DNA of 64,000 bases from Polytrichum commune (GCA_950295325.1 OX485809.1:21528144-21592143); one strand, 5' to 3'; positions 1 to 12,321 are shown, counted from the first letter of the stretch. Notes: generated by a model not told the origin, from the sequence alone. A program made the numbers and translations.

Positions 1-765
1 TGTGATTACCATCTATTGCCCTTATGATATATGAAATTTCATGCAAACTCTCAAATTCTATATATGTTTGTTTCATTCTTCCTTGTATTGGTCTTTGAAA
101 AATCAAAAAAATATTGTAACACATATCCACTTGGCCGATCAAAATTTCATACCATCCTCTATTTGCTCCCAATAAAAGAAATGACATCATCATAATTATA
201 AAATTATATTGATAGGTGACGGTTTTCTAAACCGTCATAACTAAAACAATAATATGCTTCAGAACCATAAAGGTCCAAGAAAAACTATAATGTTATTTTT
301 CTGATTGTTCATGATTGAAAATCAATGTAGAAGGAAAATAAATTGAAGATGATGATTAAGAGTAATACGTATATTATATAATAAAGAAGAATAGTGCTTC
401 TTACAATGTATATGTAATTTTTTCTCTTCACTCCTAAAAGATCATAACTATGATTTCCAATGACCCCTCAAATTTTGCCTTACAAGTACAAAACAAAACT
501 AGGGAAAACAAATACATGCTATTTAATTTTCAGGCCGTAGGATCTTGTTTTGGATTTTTGAACACCTCTATGGATTTGTTTTGGAATTTTTTAACCACAT
601 GGATAAGAAGATTATAGCAATTAAAATGAAGACAATTAAAAATTTGGACCCTTTTTGACAATATCATGAAAAAAATTTCTAAAACATTTTCAAATATATA
701 TATATATTATCAATACAATTTTTAAAATTTTAATACAATGGTCCTTTAGGGGATAAGGTTTCTAC
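1..765. other. AT-rich stretch without recognised gene
   Basis: No reading frame of interest, splice-flanked exon or terminal repeat was recognised here. The stretch is AT-rich with short A/T runs and ends at the TA dinucleotide (766-767) that borders the DNA transposon to its right. Confidence 0.5.
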
Positions 766-1253
766 TACCCTACCTCAACGGCAGGTTCGGCCATAATTAA
801 TTGATTTTGCTAGTGCCTAATAATTATTTTTCAGCAACCCAAAAATGCCAAAAATGTTGGAAAATCTATCATAAAAGTGCCAAATTTTTGTAAAACAAAT
901 TTCATTATAAACTGAAAAATACATATCTGATTTCCGTAGAAATAAAAAAACAACACTAATATGCAAACTTAATGTGATAAAATCACTTTTAACCTATTTG
1001 GTATATAATAAGTAATATCGTACTTCTAATTTTCACTTGTTGGTGGGCATTCTTCAGTCACAGTAGAATCAAAATGTGCAAAATCTAGTATGTCATTATC
1101 CAAGTCAAGACTTTCATTCAAATCAGGTAAGTCTATCTCATCAGTTATGCTCAAGTTAGACACACAACGAGCTAAATGATCTAAAACATCCATGTCTAAA
1201 TAATAATCAGGAACATCTAATTCCGAATTTTGGTCTTCAACAAGATTGCCTAA

Positions 1254-2868
1254 TTATCCAAAAAGAGATTTCTCAAAATTCACTCTCATTGCTTCATTCT
1301 GAATTTGAAAGTCCCACGCTTTTAGAATCCCACATCGCGCCCAACCGGATGCAATCATCTCTTTATGAACTCGAAGCTTATCCCAAGCCATAAACATCCA
1401 CTCAGCAGCATTTTCACGGACTGTCTTCATTGAACTATCAACTTTCATTGCACCAACTGGCACTTTACTAGCCACCATCCTTTGAATTTCACTTGCAGAC
1501 CATAACTTAAATTTTTTTGCAAAAACACATTTTAAAGGCCTTTGTAAGACAACATCTGCTGGTTGAAATTTAGATGTGCAATTGGCCGGCACATAAAACA
1601 ACAAAATGCGGGGATGAGTTGTTTTCATCCAAAGTCGAAATTTTGAACTGGTATGTACGCTCCAACAATCAATAAGCCACACCATATTTTGCGAACTAGA
1701 AAGATTTAACCTGTCACTCTCATGGTGAAGATATGGAACAATTATGAAATTCACAAATTGTTTCATAGATTCCAAATTCGACTAATGATTCTCACTCATA
1801 GTGAAATGAAAACCATAATCAAGGCCTTGCCATCCTCGCTGAGTTTTGGGTATGACTCTCTTTGTAGTCCCTGAAAAAAATGAGTTGAAGCGGAAGTAAA
1901 GAACCATTTGCTGCTGAAGATACACAAGCAGTGATAGCCCTTTTGTCATCACCTCCAATAACGCCAACATCATTGGATCATTTCTTTTCCCAAGTCCTAT
2001 CTCCAGCTAATGGTACCAAATGTATGCTTGTTTTATCAGTATTCACCACAAGACTAAAAGGTATGTTGTATAGTTTAACCAAGTATGCAATTCTCAAGGT
2101 CATCATGTGACCTTGATTTACCCAATCAGTTGGAAGTTTACCCTTAACCGTTGTGGGCTTCCGAAATCGCCAATTAAGCCTAGATCGCATAAATCTCCTA
2201 GTCCAATTCAATGACACCTTCAATTTTTGAAGTACTTCGGGGGCTTTTTCTTGGAGAAAACCAATAATGATTGGTTGAACAATTCCAGCATGTAGAGAAA
2301 CACCTGCTTCCCTCATACTTAAGAGTAATTCCACAAGTTCTGTGGTAACCTCCATATGCGATTGAAGTGGTGGCATGTGTTGCCCTTGAGGTACAAATGC
2401 GTATTCTCTTGCAACACATGCAGAAACATGACCTCGAATCTCTCCACTGGTTGTGAACCACTCATTTAAACTTCCTCGTGACAATTTATCGTAAGGCCCT
2501 GTAAATGTACCCTTGGTGCGATGAGTGATCCTCAAATATTTCAATGCAACAATATGATTTTTGTATTGTTTCATAGTTGCTTCAATTGGAGGCCAAAGCT
2601 CATGCGTAAACCAATTGGTGTAAGGCCCCCTCACCCTAGCCTTAGTACCAGAAGATGAAGGTTGCAATATTGGAGATATGTTGGAAACCAAACTCATCTC
2701 CAATCTTCAAATATTTTTAGGTCTACCAACCGGTTTCTTGATAATATCACAAGGTTTCTTCTTATCTTTGTGCTCCAACCGGTCAACCTCAGCAGCCTTC
2801 TCAATATAAGATTGATTCTCCTCTTTACTTATACGACCGAACATCGATGATAACAAAAGTTGGCTCAT
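1254..2868 (-). pseudogene. DDE_1 (pogo/Tigger-like) transposase, disrupted
   Basis: Reading leftwards from ATG at 2868, the N-terminus is basic with an AT-hook-like KKPVGRPK. A helix-turn-helix region follows, including SLNWTRRFMRSRLNW, typical of Tc5/CENP-B-like DNA-binding parts. The DDE core then shows VVNTDKTSIHL (first Asp), LIDCWSVH (second Asp) and PANCTSKFQPAD (third Asp), as in DDE_1 transposases. Breaks seen: TGA at 2706-2708, TGA at 1978-1980, a frameshift in the T-run near 1870-1880 (before the continuation GTTKRVIPK), and TAG near 1780 where the family usually has Trp (SENH-stop-SNLES). The product therefore cannot be made from this copy. The known role of the family is cut-and-paste transposition at TA sites. 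Confidence 0.85.
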
Positions 2869-3336
2869 TTTGAAAGCTGTATGAAAACAAGAAGGGAATG
2901 GTAGAAATTTGGAACCCCCTGCTCCTACATTCTTGATATTGGGATAACTTCAATCAGCCAATGCAAGAGTGTGGTCACTCTAGCATGTAGATGGAGAGCC
3001 CACATCAGAAACTAGCCAATCAAAGCCAGCTAGGAGGCCCTCCCCAGACACTGCACTGCATCCAACAATTTTCCAGTGCTGGCTCTTGTCCATCACCTCC
3101 AGGTTCAACACCTGACCAAAGAGAAAAAGAAATTAGGCTTAGAAAACTCTTCGTTCAAAGGTGGAGTTGCGATTCAATTTGCACAAAATTGACATAAGTT
3201 GCACACAGGGATATTTCTAAGCATGCAACCAGGAAAATCAGTTTGGGTAAATAAAGCGCAAATATAAATCAACACATAAATATGTAGCTGCTCGATAATT
3301 CGAGTGTTGTATACAGACACTTTCATAATTATAAAA

Positions 3337-3409
3337 GTGCGTGCGTGCGTGTATGTGTGTCTGTGTGTGCGTGCGTGGGTGTGTGTGTAAGTGCTTGCTT
3401 GCGTGTGTC
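3337..3409. repeat. Imperfect (GT)n/(GTGC)n microsatellite
   Basis: A run of GT and GTGC units with scattered substitutions lies inside the pogo-type element. Confidence 0.8.
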
Positions 3410-4032
3410 AAATTCAAGATTCATAGGACACTCAAACCATGAACTCGGGGAAAACTACATGATGTTCACACTGAACGATTCAAGGTGAAACACTCGAATC
3501 CTTCAAAACGAGCTAATTGCTAAGACTACTGCTGTCGAAAACACTTGACAGATTTGGTTTAGGTGGAGATTGACCTAATTCACCTCTTCTTAAAGAAGGC
3601 CATGAAGCTCATTTCGGCAGTCATCCAATCGTCGGTAGTAGCGGAAGCAGACTCCGGCAGCAGCGGCAGCAGACTCCGGCAGCAGACTTCGGCAAGTGCC
3701 GGAATTGTCATCAACGGCAAGTGCCAGAGTTAGAAATTTCAACGGCACTTGCCGAACCTGGTTGGCACTGTTTTCTTTAATTATTCGACACTGGTGTGCC
3801 GGACCTGCCGTTGAGGTAGGGTATGGCCGGCTATGACCATTTGGTGAAGTTGTCTAATACGTTTTTCCTCTAGGTGGTTATACTACAGCCAGTCAAGACT
3901 CTTTAAGGGATTTTTTTTTATTATATTTTCATCTTCTCTGGCATACCATCCATTGCCTTGAATAACCATCTCTTGGGCTAAAATTCTTGACTGACCAGTG
4001 CACTTCTCCACCGTAGTGTAAAGCAGCCCTTA

Positions 4033-4556
4033 GGGCCGGTTTATACCATGGACCATGAAGTCGGACCATTTTATGGTCCACCTTGATAGTCCAACTTCCA
4101 TGGTCTGATTTTTTTTTCGAATCAATTTACAAATCCTTTGGGATCCCTCACTAGATGTAAATTGAATGTGGATTAAGAGGAACGACGATGCACCAAAAAA
4201 TGAATGTGATGAGTTTTTTCAATGTATGCCTAAAAAAGGCATTTTCAAAACTTTTGACCATTCTCTTGTCTTCTCTTGTCTTCATCTTCTTATTATAACA
4301 ACATTTCTTTGCCAAGGGCCCCTTCCTTTTTCTACCAAAGTCCTCTTTTGCCTCTCCCACTGCAAAACCTGTTAGACCATGTCAGTGGATAATGTAGACC
4401 TTAAATATGTCTTTTGGAGATCTCGAACTCCATCGTCACTTTGACAATTTTTTTCCCTTGATGCAAACCAACACGGTCCCAAGATGAATGCAACATCCAA
4501 TCACAAATTTTACAAGGCCTTGGGACGACTTCATGGTCCATGATGTAAACAACCCT
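4033..4556. mobile_element. Tourist-like MITE (PIF/Harbinger type)
   Basis: The left end reads GGGCCGGTTTATACCATGG and the right end, reverse complemented, reads GGGTTGTTTACATCATGG. Both continue into the shared stretch ACCATGAAGTCG. The ends are flanked by TTA at 4030-4032 and 4557-4559, allowing one extra T on the right. GGG-starting TIRs and a 3-bp TTA/TAA duplication are the PIF/Harbinger signature. The interior (about 0.5 kb) has no coding capacity that I recognise. Confidence 0.65.
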
Positions 4557-4559
4557 TTA

Positions 4560-5553
4560 GTTGAGAATGTAATCTAAAATCCTTAAACTTTCACTAGGAC
4601 TCGAACAATGAAGAAGAGTGGTGCTAAGTTACTTGCCCAGATACAGCCCTTGGTGTTAGCCCAATACTTATAGTCAACAGCCTAACTTCCATCCAAGAAA
4701 TAAAATATCGTTTTGAGAATTCCAAGCAAAATCATGGTTGAACTTTCAATCTCTAGAGCCTTGGAGATTGGGTTTCGTAGAGTGGAAGTTTGCACACAAC
4801 CACTGAATAATTATATAACTATAACTATATATAAGTTTCTAGTATCTGGTGATACTCCACAAGATACATGCAAGTGTAATGTTGAGTTTCTAATAAGGTA
4901 GATGGGTCTTAAATGGTTACTTTTCCAACTTGTTCAATTCTCCATGAATATGGAAATGGTTACAAATTTTGAAGCGGTCAAATTAGGGTAATACATAGTT
5001 GATCATTAGGTTAACCTATACTTGTTCATCTAAATTCTAATCCTTGGCTACAACAATTGTCAAAACCCTTATCAATCACAAGCCACCGCCACATAAATAT
5101 TTAATCCCATTTTACCTAAAAAATATAAACCTCATCCATGTCGGCACTACACGTCCCTGGCGAATGGTTAAATGGACTTGGTCGACTATGAATGCCTCAA
5201 CCTTAAATTCGAATGGGAGACCTTTCATTTGCAATGAAAGAAAAAAAGCTTACCTCCACTGTGATAGAGAACATTTTCACATCTTGTAGTTTTGTGCTAG
5301 TGTGCTTTTGTTACAGTGCTGAAGGAAATGTATTGGAAAAGAACACTAATTTTTACAACAGACATTCTAAAAATAAAATTGGTTCAGCACTCAACTACCG
5401 AACCACCAGAAACGTAGGTCTGGTAATCCACAAAGACTACACTGTTTCTGGGATTAAGTGTCACTTCCTATTTTCAAATTATGTAGTGCGAGATATCTAT
5501 CTATCTATATATATATATTACTACCACAGATGTCGGTCTTAAGTACGAACTAA
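4560..5553. other. Gene-free AT-rich stretch with dispersed repeat fragment
   Basis: No gene was recognised. The part near 4900-4930 (GGTAGATGGGTCTTAAATGG) resembles sequence near 53110 and, inverted, near 60920-60950, so it belongs to a dispersed repeat family seen elsewhere in the window. Confidence 0.45.
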
Positions 5554-6046
5554 GTACACCCTAAACTCCGTACTATCAACTTCCATAATACCACACACTC
5601 TCTAATATGCCGAAACCCTAGGGAATGGATGCACTTACTTGAAATCTCACTCCTTATTGTCACATTTCTCTCCCTTATATCTCGGAATTTGTCATTGAAG
5701 CAAACCACCCAAGAAGTCAACCCACATCCTCGCATTGCGCCATGTGTCAACATGTGGAGTGTCACCTTCTTATTCTTCTTCTTCTTCTTCTTCTTATGCC
5801 ACTTGTTGAATGTTGGTGCATGCATATGCCACATCGTCTGGGAAGGCCAAGTGGAGTGGACCACACTAATGTAGGTGATGGGAGAACATGTTCAAATTGT
5901 CCTCACATCTCCTTTGTGTTATTTCATAGTGTCACATGCTACACTAATTCTAGAGCACCACGCATCCATGTTAACACTACAAAACTCTATAATATCACGT
6001 GAACTTTGGTTGCCACAGGTGGGATACTACGGAGTTTAGAGTGTAC
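5554..6046. mobile_element. Putative MITE with about 23-bp inverted ends
   Basis: GTACACCCTAAACTCCGTAC at 5554 is matched inversely by the sequence ending GGAGTTTAGAGTGTAC at 6046, with a couple of mismatches. The interior contains a (TTC)n tract at about 5775-5797. A matching (GAA)n tract lies just outside the right end at about 6062-6083. A target duplication was not convincing (TAA on the left, AAA on the right), so the family is left open. Confidence 0.45.
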
Positions 6047-6285
6047 AAACAGTCAATTTGGAAGAAGAAGAAGAAGAAGAAGTCCGGTTTCCGAAGGAGG
6101 GCCGGAGTGAATAGAGTGTATGTTCACAAAACATCCTTGGCCACACCCAAGGGCAATGGCATTAGATGTAAGACTACTTCGCCCTTTGCAGGGAGTAGAC
6201 ACTACATTAGTGACAAATAGATTTTATGGGTCAACCGGTAACATGTGCCTTCAATAGCGGTAGTTATCGTGGCATTGCTACCGCC

Positions 6286-6301
6286 GGGGGGGGGGGGGGG
6301 G
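6286..6301. repeat. Homopolymer G16
   Basis: A 16-base G run lies just beyond the 3' end of the LINE relic, reading as poly-C in the LINE's direction. Confidence 0.9.
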
Positions 6302-6309
6302 TATATTAG

Positions 6310-7560
6310 GTTTGTGAGTCTTTTAGTTATGCTCGGTCTTGTAGGTTTGTGATAGGTTGTCTATTTTCTAGCCGCCTTTTATGAACTAGTATCGAGTGTG
6401 CGTGTTGTATGGCAATTATGTTGATTTGTTTAAATGTATTTCTATTTTTTGTGGTAGGGAGTTTAAGTTTTGTTTCTAGTTCTTTCATCGAGGGGATGCG
6501 AGTTGTGGCTCTTGCATTTGCAGCTAGTACCATAAGTGGTGCTACATTCCATCCTCTCGCTGTGATACTAGTGATGACAGTTGATATTTTGTACTTTCTC
6601 TCTCTCTCTCTAGTTTCTGCAGTAAACATGTTGTTACAATATGCAAATTCTATAAATTATATGGTGATTTATGGTGTAGGGGCTTCTAGTGGCGGGTAAT
6701 TGTATGGGTGACCTATGATGCATAGTATGTCAGGTTTGAACCTAGCATTGCAATGGCATCTTTGGGCGTCGCACGTGCATGGCAGTAGCCATGTTGGTAA
6801 TGTGCTTTCTTGGGGTAGTCCATTATATGTGCTTGTGTTCATAAGTGTGTAGTGCCTTGATATTTTGTTTGAGATGATAAGTTTACGTATTTCCCATACC
6901 GCTTTGTTATGCCTTTTTGTTATTAACTCATGAATGTGTTGTTGTTTGCATTTAAGGAGTACTTGTAACCATGTATTTGCATCTAATGAATTGCAGATAG
7001 GGCATGTATTTGATAGGTACGCTTCTCCACTGAAGAAGAGTTGTTTCCGAGCATGTCCCATATATTGTCCAATTTGGAATTGTACTAGACACGTTTTTTG
7101 TTTATCTATGATGGTAGGATTTTTCCAAAAGTCATTTGATAATACTTTGTCGATATCTTTGTTGTTGAGCCATTTATGTAATTGGTGTGTTTGATTTGCT
7201 ATAATTTCAAGGTTATGCCTCTTATCATATTTAAAGACATATTTACCAAGGTGCCGAATGGGGCCTTTGTTTGGTGTTTCTTGCATTGAGTGGCAACAAT
7301 CTTTTTGGAGATAGTATGATGTAGGATGTGCATGTTCATATGTTGTTACAACATCTCTATGATCTAATTCGTAACCCGGTTTGGCTAGCGTGTCTACTTG
7401 TTCATTGCCATTTATGTTTGTGTGGGCTTTAACTTTATGAAGTATAGTGGTTTGTGTGCAAGATTGTAGCATTGTAGTTATAGATTCAAGTATATTCTTA
7501 TATGGGTGGTTGTTATGCAGAGTTGGGTGTTTGATTTGTGTATTTAGTAGGCAATTTAAA
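6310..7560 (-). pseudogene. LINE retrotransposon 3' part (RNase H tail to C-terminal domain), decayed
   Basis: Read on the minus strand this is homologous by eye to the larger LINE at 14.8-19.3 kb. It starts inside RNase H (HKVKAHTNINGNEQVDTLAK, the C-terminal His/Asp part). A zinc-knuckle-like CPICNSLDANTWLQVLLKC follows, then a C-terminal region with KPDILCIIG and FIEFAYC. The last two are the counterparts of RPDIMCIIG and FIEFTYC in the other copy and suggest a PD-(D/E)XK nuclease-like domain. Two in-frame TAA codons lie between APTP and FIEF (about 6656-6671). Everything upstream of RNase H is missing, which fits 5' truncation typical of LINE insertion. Confidence 0.75.
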
Positions 7561-7898
7561 CACTATACAACTGTTCATGATATGCGTGGTGAAAAATGAC
7601 ATTCTACGTAAAAATTTATAGCACTGTGTAACTTGATATAGTAAAGTGACACTACATACCAAGAGCAATGTTTTCTATGTAGAATGTTTAGGAAAAAGTC
7701 AGGAAGATCAAATTACTTTTTGTGGTGAAAATGGCTAAGACCAGTAACATAGTACTCTACCCAACTAGATGAAACATCACATAGGTATGTGTCTCTGTAA
7801 CAATAGGGGCATCAAGCACACACAATTGTCAGTTTATTGAAAGTCGTGATGCAGTGGATGCATTAGTCGATCAACATGAACATTTTTTCTTATAAATT
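7561..7898. other. Gene-free stretch
   Basis: AT-rich sequence between the LINE relic and the next open frame; nothing recognised. Confidence 0.4.
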
Positions 7899-8150
7899 TT
7901 ATTTTTCTACACCATATATGTTAAGCCTCCGCTTAATGATTTGGGCAAACCAACCCATACACTCGTTCCTTGTTGGATGCCTAAACCCTTGTCTCCAAGG
8001 AACCAGTGTACTGGTTGGTTCGCCCCAACCCCACTTAACTAGGTAAGGATAGGGAGTCACTTTCGAATTGATAAGCACAACAACACAAACTTCTTCATTG
8101 GCCTTGTTCATGACGCCTTCGTACGAATCACGGGTTGACACCACACCCAC
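7899..8150 (-). other. Possible isolated exon (83 codons), function unknown
   Basis: A minus-strand open frame follows a good splice-acceptor-like sequence (CGTTTTGCAG just upstream of 8150) and ends in TAA. Its product has a balanced composition with a Trp/Pro-rich centre (VKWGWGEPTSTLVPWRQGF). I recognise no family and see no partner exon nearby. It could be a relic exon of a TE gene or chance. Confidence 0.22.
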
Positions 8151-9332
8151 TGCAAAACGTTCTTTTGATCGAAATAGGTTGTTTTATTCACACAAAGGTC
8201 AGAGATGATCCTAAACTACTGGATGATAGTGGACATGCACCCATTCCCAAATGAAGTGATTGGCGGTTCGATTCCCACAGTGAGATCTTCTCTCTGCTTG
8301 ACAGAAAAAAAAAAAAACTATCTAGGTAGGTAGGAAGCCAAGAGCCCACCCACCGCTAGGTAGGTAGTAAACCCCACCTTGCACCAAGAGGATTCTTGAG
8401 CACGGTAGGGCCAACAGGCTCAAATTCACATCGGATTACCCAACGTTGGTTATTTATTTATTCACACAAAAACTCTTCCACCACTGCAAGCTCGAGTATT
8501 ATAACATTTGCACACTCGAGAGGAAAAGCCAAGATCCAACTAGATAACTTTGTAACTTACTTCTCAAGTTCTACTACTACTACTACTACTACTTCTATGT
8601 ACGGATTCGATTAAATACCTTTCTATGTCTATTTCTCAAGAGCCTTTCACTTCCCGGGAGTAATCAAAAACCCCTTTTGTACATCCACCTTTAGTTCAAA
8701 ATTCTTAATAACCTTTCCAAATATACACACTAGAGAGAGAGAAAAATGTACACGAATGCCTTAAATGATACCCCTTCCTACACTCACATTACTTTGTATG
8801 AAGAGTCCATCCCAACCCATCGTTCAATCTAACCTTATTCTATATGCGGTTCTCACCCCTATTTTACTTCGAGGAATGAAACCGGTTGACAATATCCTCT
8901 CATGATTGTCGTATGCAATGTGGATGCAATGTATGAACCTAAAATTGCTTGACTTGGTTTACAATTTAGGTACCTAATTTATGCATTCAAGGAGGATGTA
9001 CGTGAGCATTGGAAAGGCTAACATAACAGTTACTACGACCAGTCATTCAACGAGTTATATTTTTTTCCAGATGAGGGAAAATTGCGGATACAGAAGTCGG
9101 ATTTATATTGAGATATGTGGGTGTTATTCCGTTCATTTTCTCGTGTTCTCCAACTCTACCAACTCGATTTTTCACAATGGAACATGTGTTCCATTAGCAA
9201 ATCTACGATGAAGCATCAACAAAAATCGGACCTCCTTTGATTAGTTATGCTTATCAGGAGTGCATGCTTGGTGATTCCTTAACGGAATACGTCGGTTCTC
9301 CCCAAATTGTGTTCGATGTTGAGTGTGGAATG
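8151..9332. other. Gene-free stretch with simple repeats
   Basis: It contains an A-run at about 8306-8318 followed by AGGTAGGTAG motifs, and a (CTA)n tract at about 8572-8592. No gene was recognised. Confidence 0.4.
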
Positions 9333-9450
9333 GTTAATAAGATTTGAAGGCATGGTCCAATCTCTTTTAAACATGTCTTTGTATGGTGTTTGTTCTTTGA
9401 TCCTCACCTAACCATGCACCAATCAAATATAGGTGCTCATTAATCCAGTG
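9333..9450 (-). repeat. Dispersed repeat family A, copy 1 (fragment)
   Basis: Family A is recognised by the phrases 'GTCCAATCTCTTTT-AAC', 'ACATGTCTTT', and a stretch around 'ACCTAACCATGCACC', with related copies at about 36460-36700, 39610-39840, 49560-49720, 53330-53460, 56760-57070 and 60610-60960. The copies occur in both orientations. Ends and class are not resolved. Confidence 0.5.
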
Positions 9451-9607
9451 GGCATCGGGTCATTGGCATTACGAACGGACACTTTATTCACGCCGGCCCC
9501 TTGCTTGAAAGGGGTTGGAGTTTCTATCTATCTAGGTGCTCATTAAGAAAAGTAGCCAAACAACACCTACTTACAATATTACTTATCTAAGAGCCTAGAG
9601 GGTGACA

Positions 9608-9770
9608 TAACATTATTTAGATTCATGACAATGTTTTGTGAGACTGACAATATTCCATAGAATATTCCCACATATATTTCCACATTCAATTTGAATGTGG
9701 GAATGTCCAAGAATATTCCATAGAATATTGTCAATCCCATGGAACATTGTTATGGATTTGAATAATGTTA
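9608..9770. mobile_element. Short hairpin MITE
   Basis: The sequence is nearly self-complementary over about 163 bp. TAACATTATTTAGATTCATG at the left end pairs with the sequence ending GGATTTGAATAATGTTA at the right. Inner arms repeat GACAATATTCCATAGAATATT on both sides of a small loop around CATTCAATTTGAATG. It has no coding capacity. Class is uncertain because no clear target duplication was found. Confidence 0.6.
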
Positions 9771-11268
9771 AGGAGTTCATGAAATGAAATGCAACATGTT
9801 CTCATAAGAGACGACTCCGCATCCATTTCCTATTGTGCAAGTCCCATGTTATAAACCTAACAAGTTGGATGTTATTACCCCCTTCATGAGACCGTTTTAT
9901 TTTCACTTTATAAAGAAGGTTAAGGTTGTTGGAATACATCACCTTTGATCCATCAACGTATCTCTTACTTGTACATGCCAGCTCATACCAAATCCTAAGC
10001 CACTTAGGCACTCTAGTGTATAGTCAACAACATAGGTCAATGTCCATCCACAAGTGGACAACTAGCTCTTTACCTTACAACAACACTGTTTCACCACAAC
10101 AATAGTAAGGACCCTAGATTAGTAAGCCAAGAAAATAGTGGCGGCAACCCAAGCTTTGATTCATGTAAATAAACGCAAGATCAATTTGCATCAATCAATG
10201 AAATTGACAATTTCATTCCACATCCTTGTAACATGTGTGATCAATTTTGTCACAACAAAGGTACGGCGCCTTATTAACGAGGAGGTGCCCTTTCGTCAAG
10301 CTCTAGGGAACAAATTCAAAAATTAGCGTCGTCAAGTTCCTGAAGTTCCCAATGCGGTGAATTGATGAGGGAGGGGAGGTGGTGGAGCCCATCTTCATGA
10401 AGCAATCACATGGGAGAAGTACATAAAATTACATAGTTGATGAGTTGTGTTCATGGAGCCAACACTAGATTCGAGAAGAAAGACTCAAATCTAGTTGGAC
10501 ATGTGATGGTGAGTATAAATCCATGTGGAAGGTGCACATTTGTGACATCACTACCTCAAATTGCAAAGCTTCCCCAAATATCACAAAATATTGGTTCAAG
10601 ATTTGTGAGATGATTTGAGTAGGTATATTGCCCCTCTTTGAAATGAAGGTAATATTTGTCACTTGGACATGATTTAAGTGAAGGTTTGATCAAATAAGCA
10701 ACCCCAGTAACATCAAGAGATAGAGTGCGTTTACTCCTATCTTAAACATTGGAAATTTGATGATGAGACATATTAAATGCTACCAACAGTTAATAAGTAA
10801 CAAACATATATATGGACTAGCAAGAACTAATGAAGAACCGCATTCATGCAAGTCAAGTCATGCGAACACTACGCTATGCAAAATATACAACTTCAATCTA
10901 ATTTCGAACTAACTACAATGCAAAGGCCCAATGTCAATGTTAAATCGGAGCAAGAAAAAAGAATGAAGACACTTAGACTGACAGTAACTATCAAGAGTCG
11001 AGTGCATTCACTCCCATCTGAAGCATTGAAGAATTGATGATGGACACATTAAATGTCAGCAATGAGTCGTAGAAGTCTACTAGCTTATGCCAAGCCCAGA
11101 AAGCATAACAACCTTGTATGTGATCTTAACCAATATCAATGAGAACCAAATTCATGTCAAGTGATCCGAACAACTTCAATCTGTGCAAAATGTACAACTT
11201 CGATCTAAATTCACGAGCTCATCCAACACACACGAAAGCGTGAGTGGTCTTCATTGTTAGTGATTCAT
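9771..11268. other. Gene-free stretch
   Basis: Short open frames only. Similar phrases recur near 10700-10760 and 10960-11050 ('AGAGTGCGTTTACTCCTATCTTAAACATTGGAAATTTGATGATG'-like), suggesting a diverged local duplication. No gene was recognised. Confidence 0.4.
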
Positions 11269-12321
11269 TCAACGATTCTCAGAGTGTGCCTGAGCTACTC
11301 CAGTATGAGTCGGGCTCTGTGGCTTCGTCGAGCTAGTGGCGGAGGGGGATTCGTCCACTTTCTCCTTCCCGGGCACAGTCGGCGGTTTAGAGCCTCCTCG
11401 GCTAATCGCATGTGCCTTCTCAGTTGTGGAACCCATCATCGATGCAAAGGGCTCGTGTGTGAAGGCGTACCATGCCACGCCTGCATATGTTAAAGAAAGA
11501 AAAAATTGAGTCAAATAAAGTGAAGTTGAAGGTCTTATTTCTGCATGTTGTGTCGCTAGTGAAGAGACAGCGTGACCTCGCACAGTTTTTAATCTTGTAC
11601 ACCAAACACCATTTTTTTCTCCCCTGTATTTTGTGGCAGTCTCAATTACCTGACCTTCAGACAGGTAGAAAATGAAATAAATAAATAAAATCACATATCC
11701 ATACCCTAAAGGTATTAAAAAAAAAAAGTGACATCCTAATTATGGATACTCGAATGGTATTAAATAGGAAGACTAGAGCAGACCAACACTGGTTGGTCAC
11801 ATACCCTATGCACGCATAAATCCAGTTGAAGCCGAGAGTTACCTGACGTCCTGTAAGTTCTCTCATTTAAATACCTTAGAAAATCACTATCAGAAAATTG
11901 GGTACCTTAAAAAATAAATCAGGTGACAACATACCTATCCACATACCTCCCCCAAACCTCAATTTCAAGGGTAACTTAGTATGTAGTATGTACAGATTTG
12001 GAGGTAAGTGGTCAATGGTATTCAAGAATGTTTTGCAAGCAGTGCATTTTTTTTAGTAATGCTCGAAACAAACCATCGCATGATAATAGGGAAGAGCACA
12101 CCACATACATAATTTGTGTTTCGGGACATCCAAGGAAAAATGGGGATGTTAATTAACTTACCAGCAGCAACCAGGCCTCCAATGTATAAATTTCGGAACG
12201 AGCTCCTCTGTATCATTCCAGGCACGGTGGCGCTTCCTCGCCCTTCCACACCTATTCTGTTCTGGTTTGAAGTTTGTGCTGGATCCATGATAAATTTTCG
12301 ATCAAACTCTGAATCTCTCAC
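11269..12321 (-). CDS. Probable small single-pass membrane protein, two exons, function unknown
   Basis: Two minus-strand exons join cleanly: 12321-12162 (acceptor TGCAG before GTGAGAG, donor GTAAGT after ...GCTGCTG) and 11480-11269 (acceptor ATATGCAG). From ATG at 12288 the product is 112 residues. Residues about 34-51 form one hydrophobic segment, NLYIGGLVAAGGVAWYAF, created exactly across the splice junction. After it comes a hydrophilic Ser/Pro/Thr/Lys-rich tail ending in SENR. This resembles small organelle inner-membrane proteins in size and shape only; I do not recognise the family. A further 5' exon is possible: a donor GTGTAAG near 13567 follows an open frame and would be in phase with the exon at 12321. 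The true start is therefore uncertain. Confidence 0.55.

Larger units (their letters stand above)
768..3822 (-). mobile_element. Complete pogo/Tc1-mariner-type DNA transposon
   Basis: The element is 3,055 bp. Its left end begins CCCTACCTCAACGGCAGGTT at 768, and the reverse complement of its right end (3822 leftwards) starts with the same bases through CCCTACCTCAACGGCAGGT. The TIRs are 24 bp with one mismatch. Both sides are flanked by TA (766-767 and 3823-3824), the target duplication expected of the Tc1/mariner superfamily. The interior carries a minus-strand DDE transposase relic (1254-2868). The right subterminal part (about 3640-3770) holds short repeats built on GGCAGCAG and CGGCAAGTGCCG. 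Intact ends with a broken transposase suggest a fairly recent but now non-autonomous copy. Superfamily assignment rests on TA duplication plus the transposase motifs. Confidence 0.85.

Noticed and set aside
5550-5864. Coding frame on the minus strand with a Lys-run
   Set aside because: The Lys-run is the (TTC)n microsatellite read in reverse, inside a MITE-like element.
8200-8320. Second SINE (GGTTCGATTCCC followed by an A-run)
   Set aside because: A B-box-like motif and A-run are present but no acceptable A-box or clear ends, so it is not listed as a feature.
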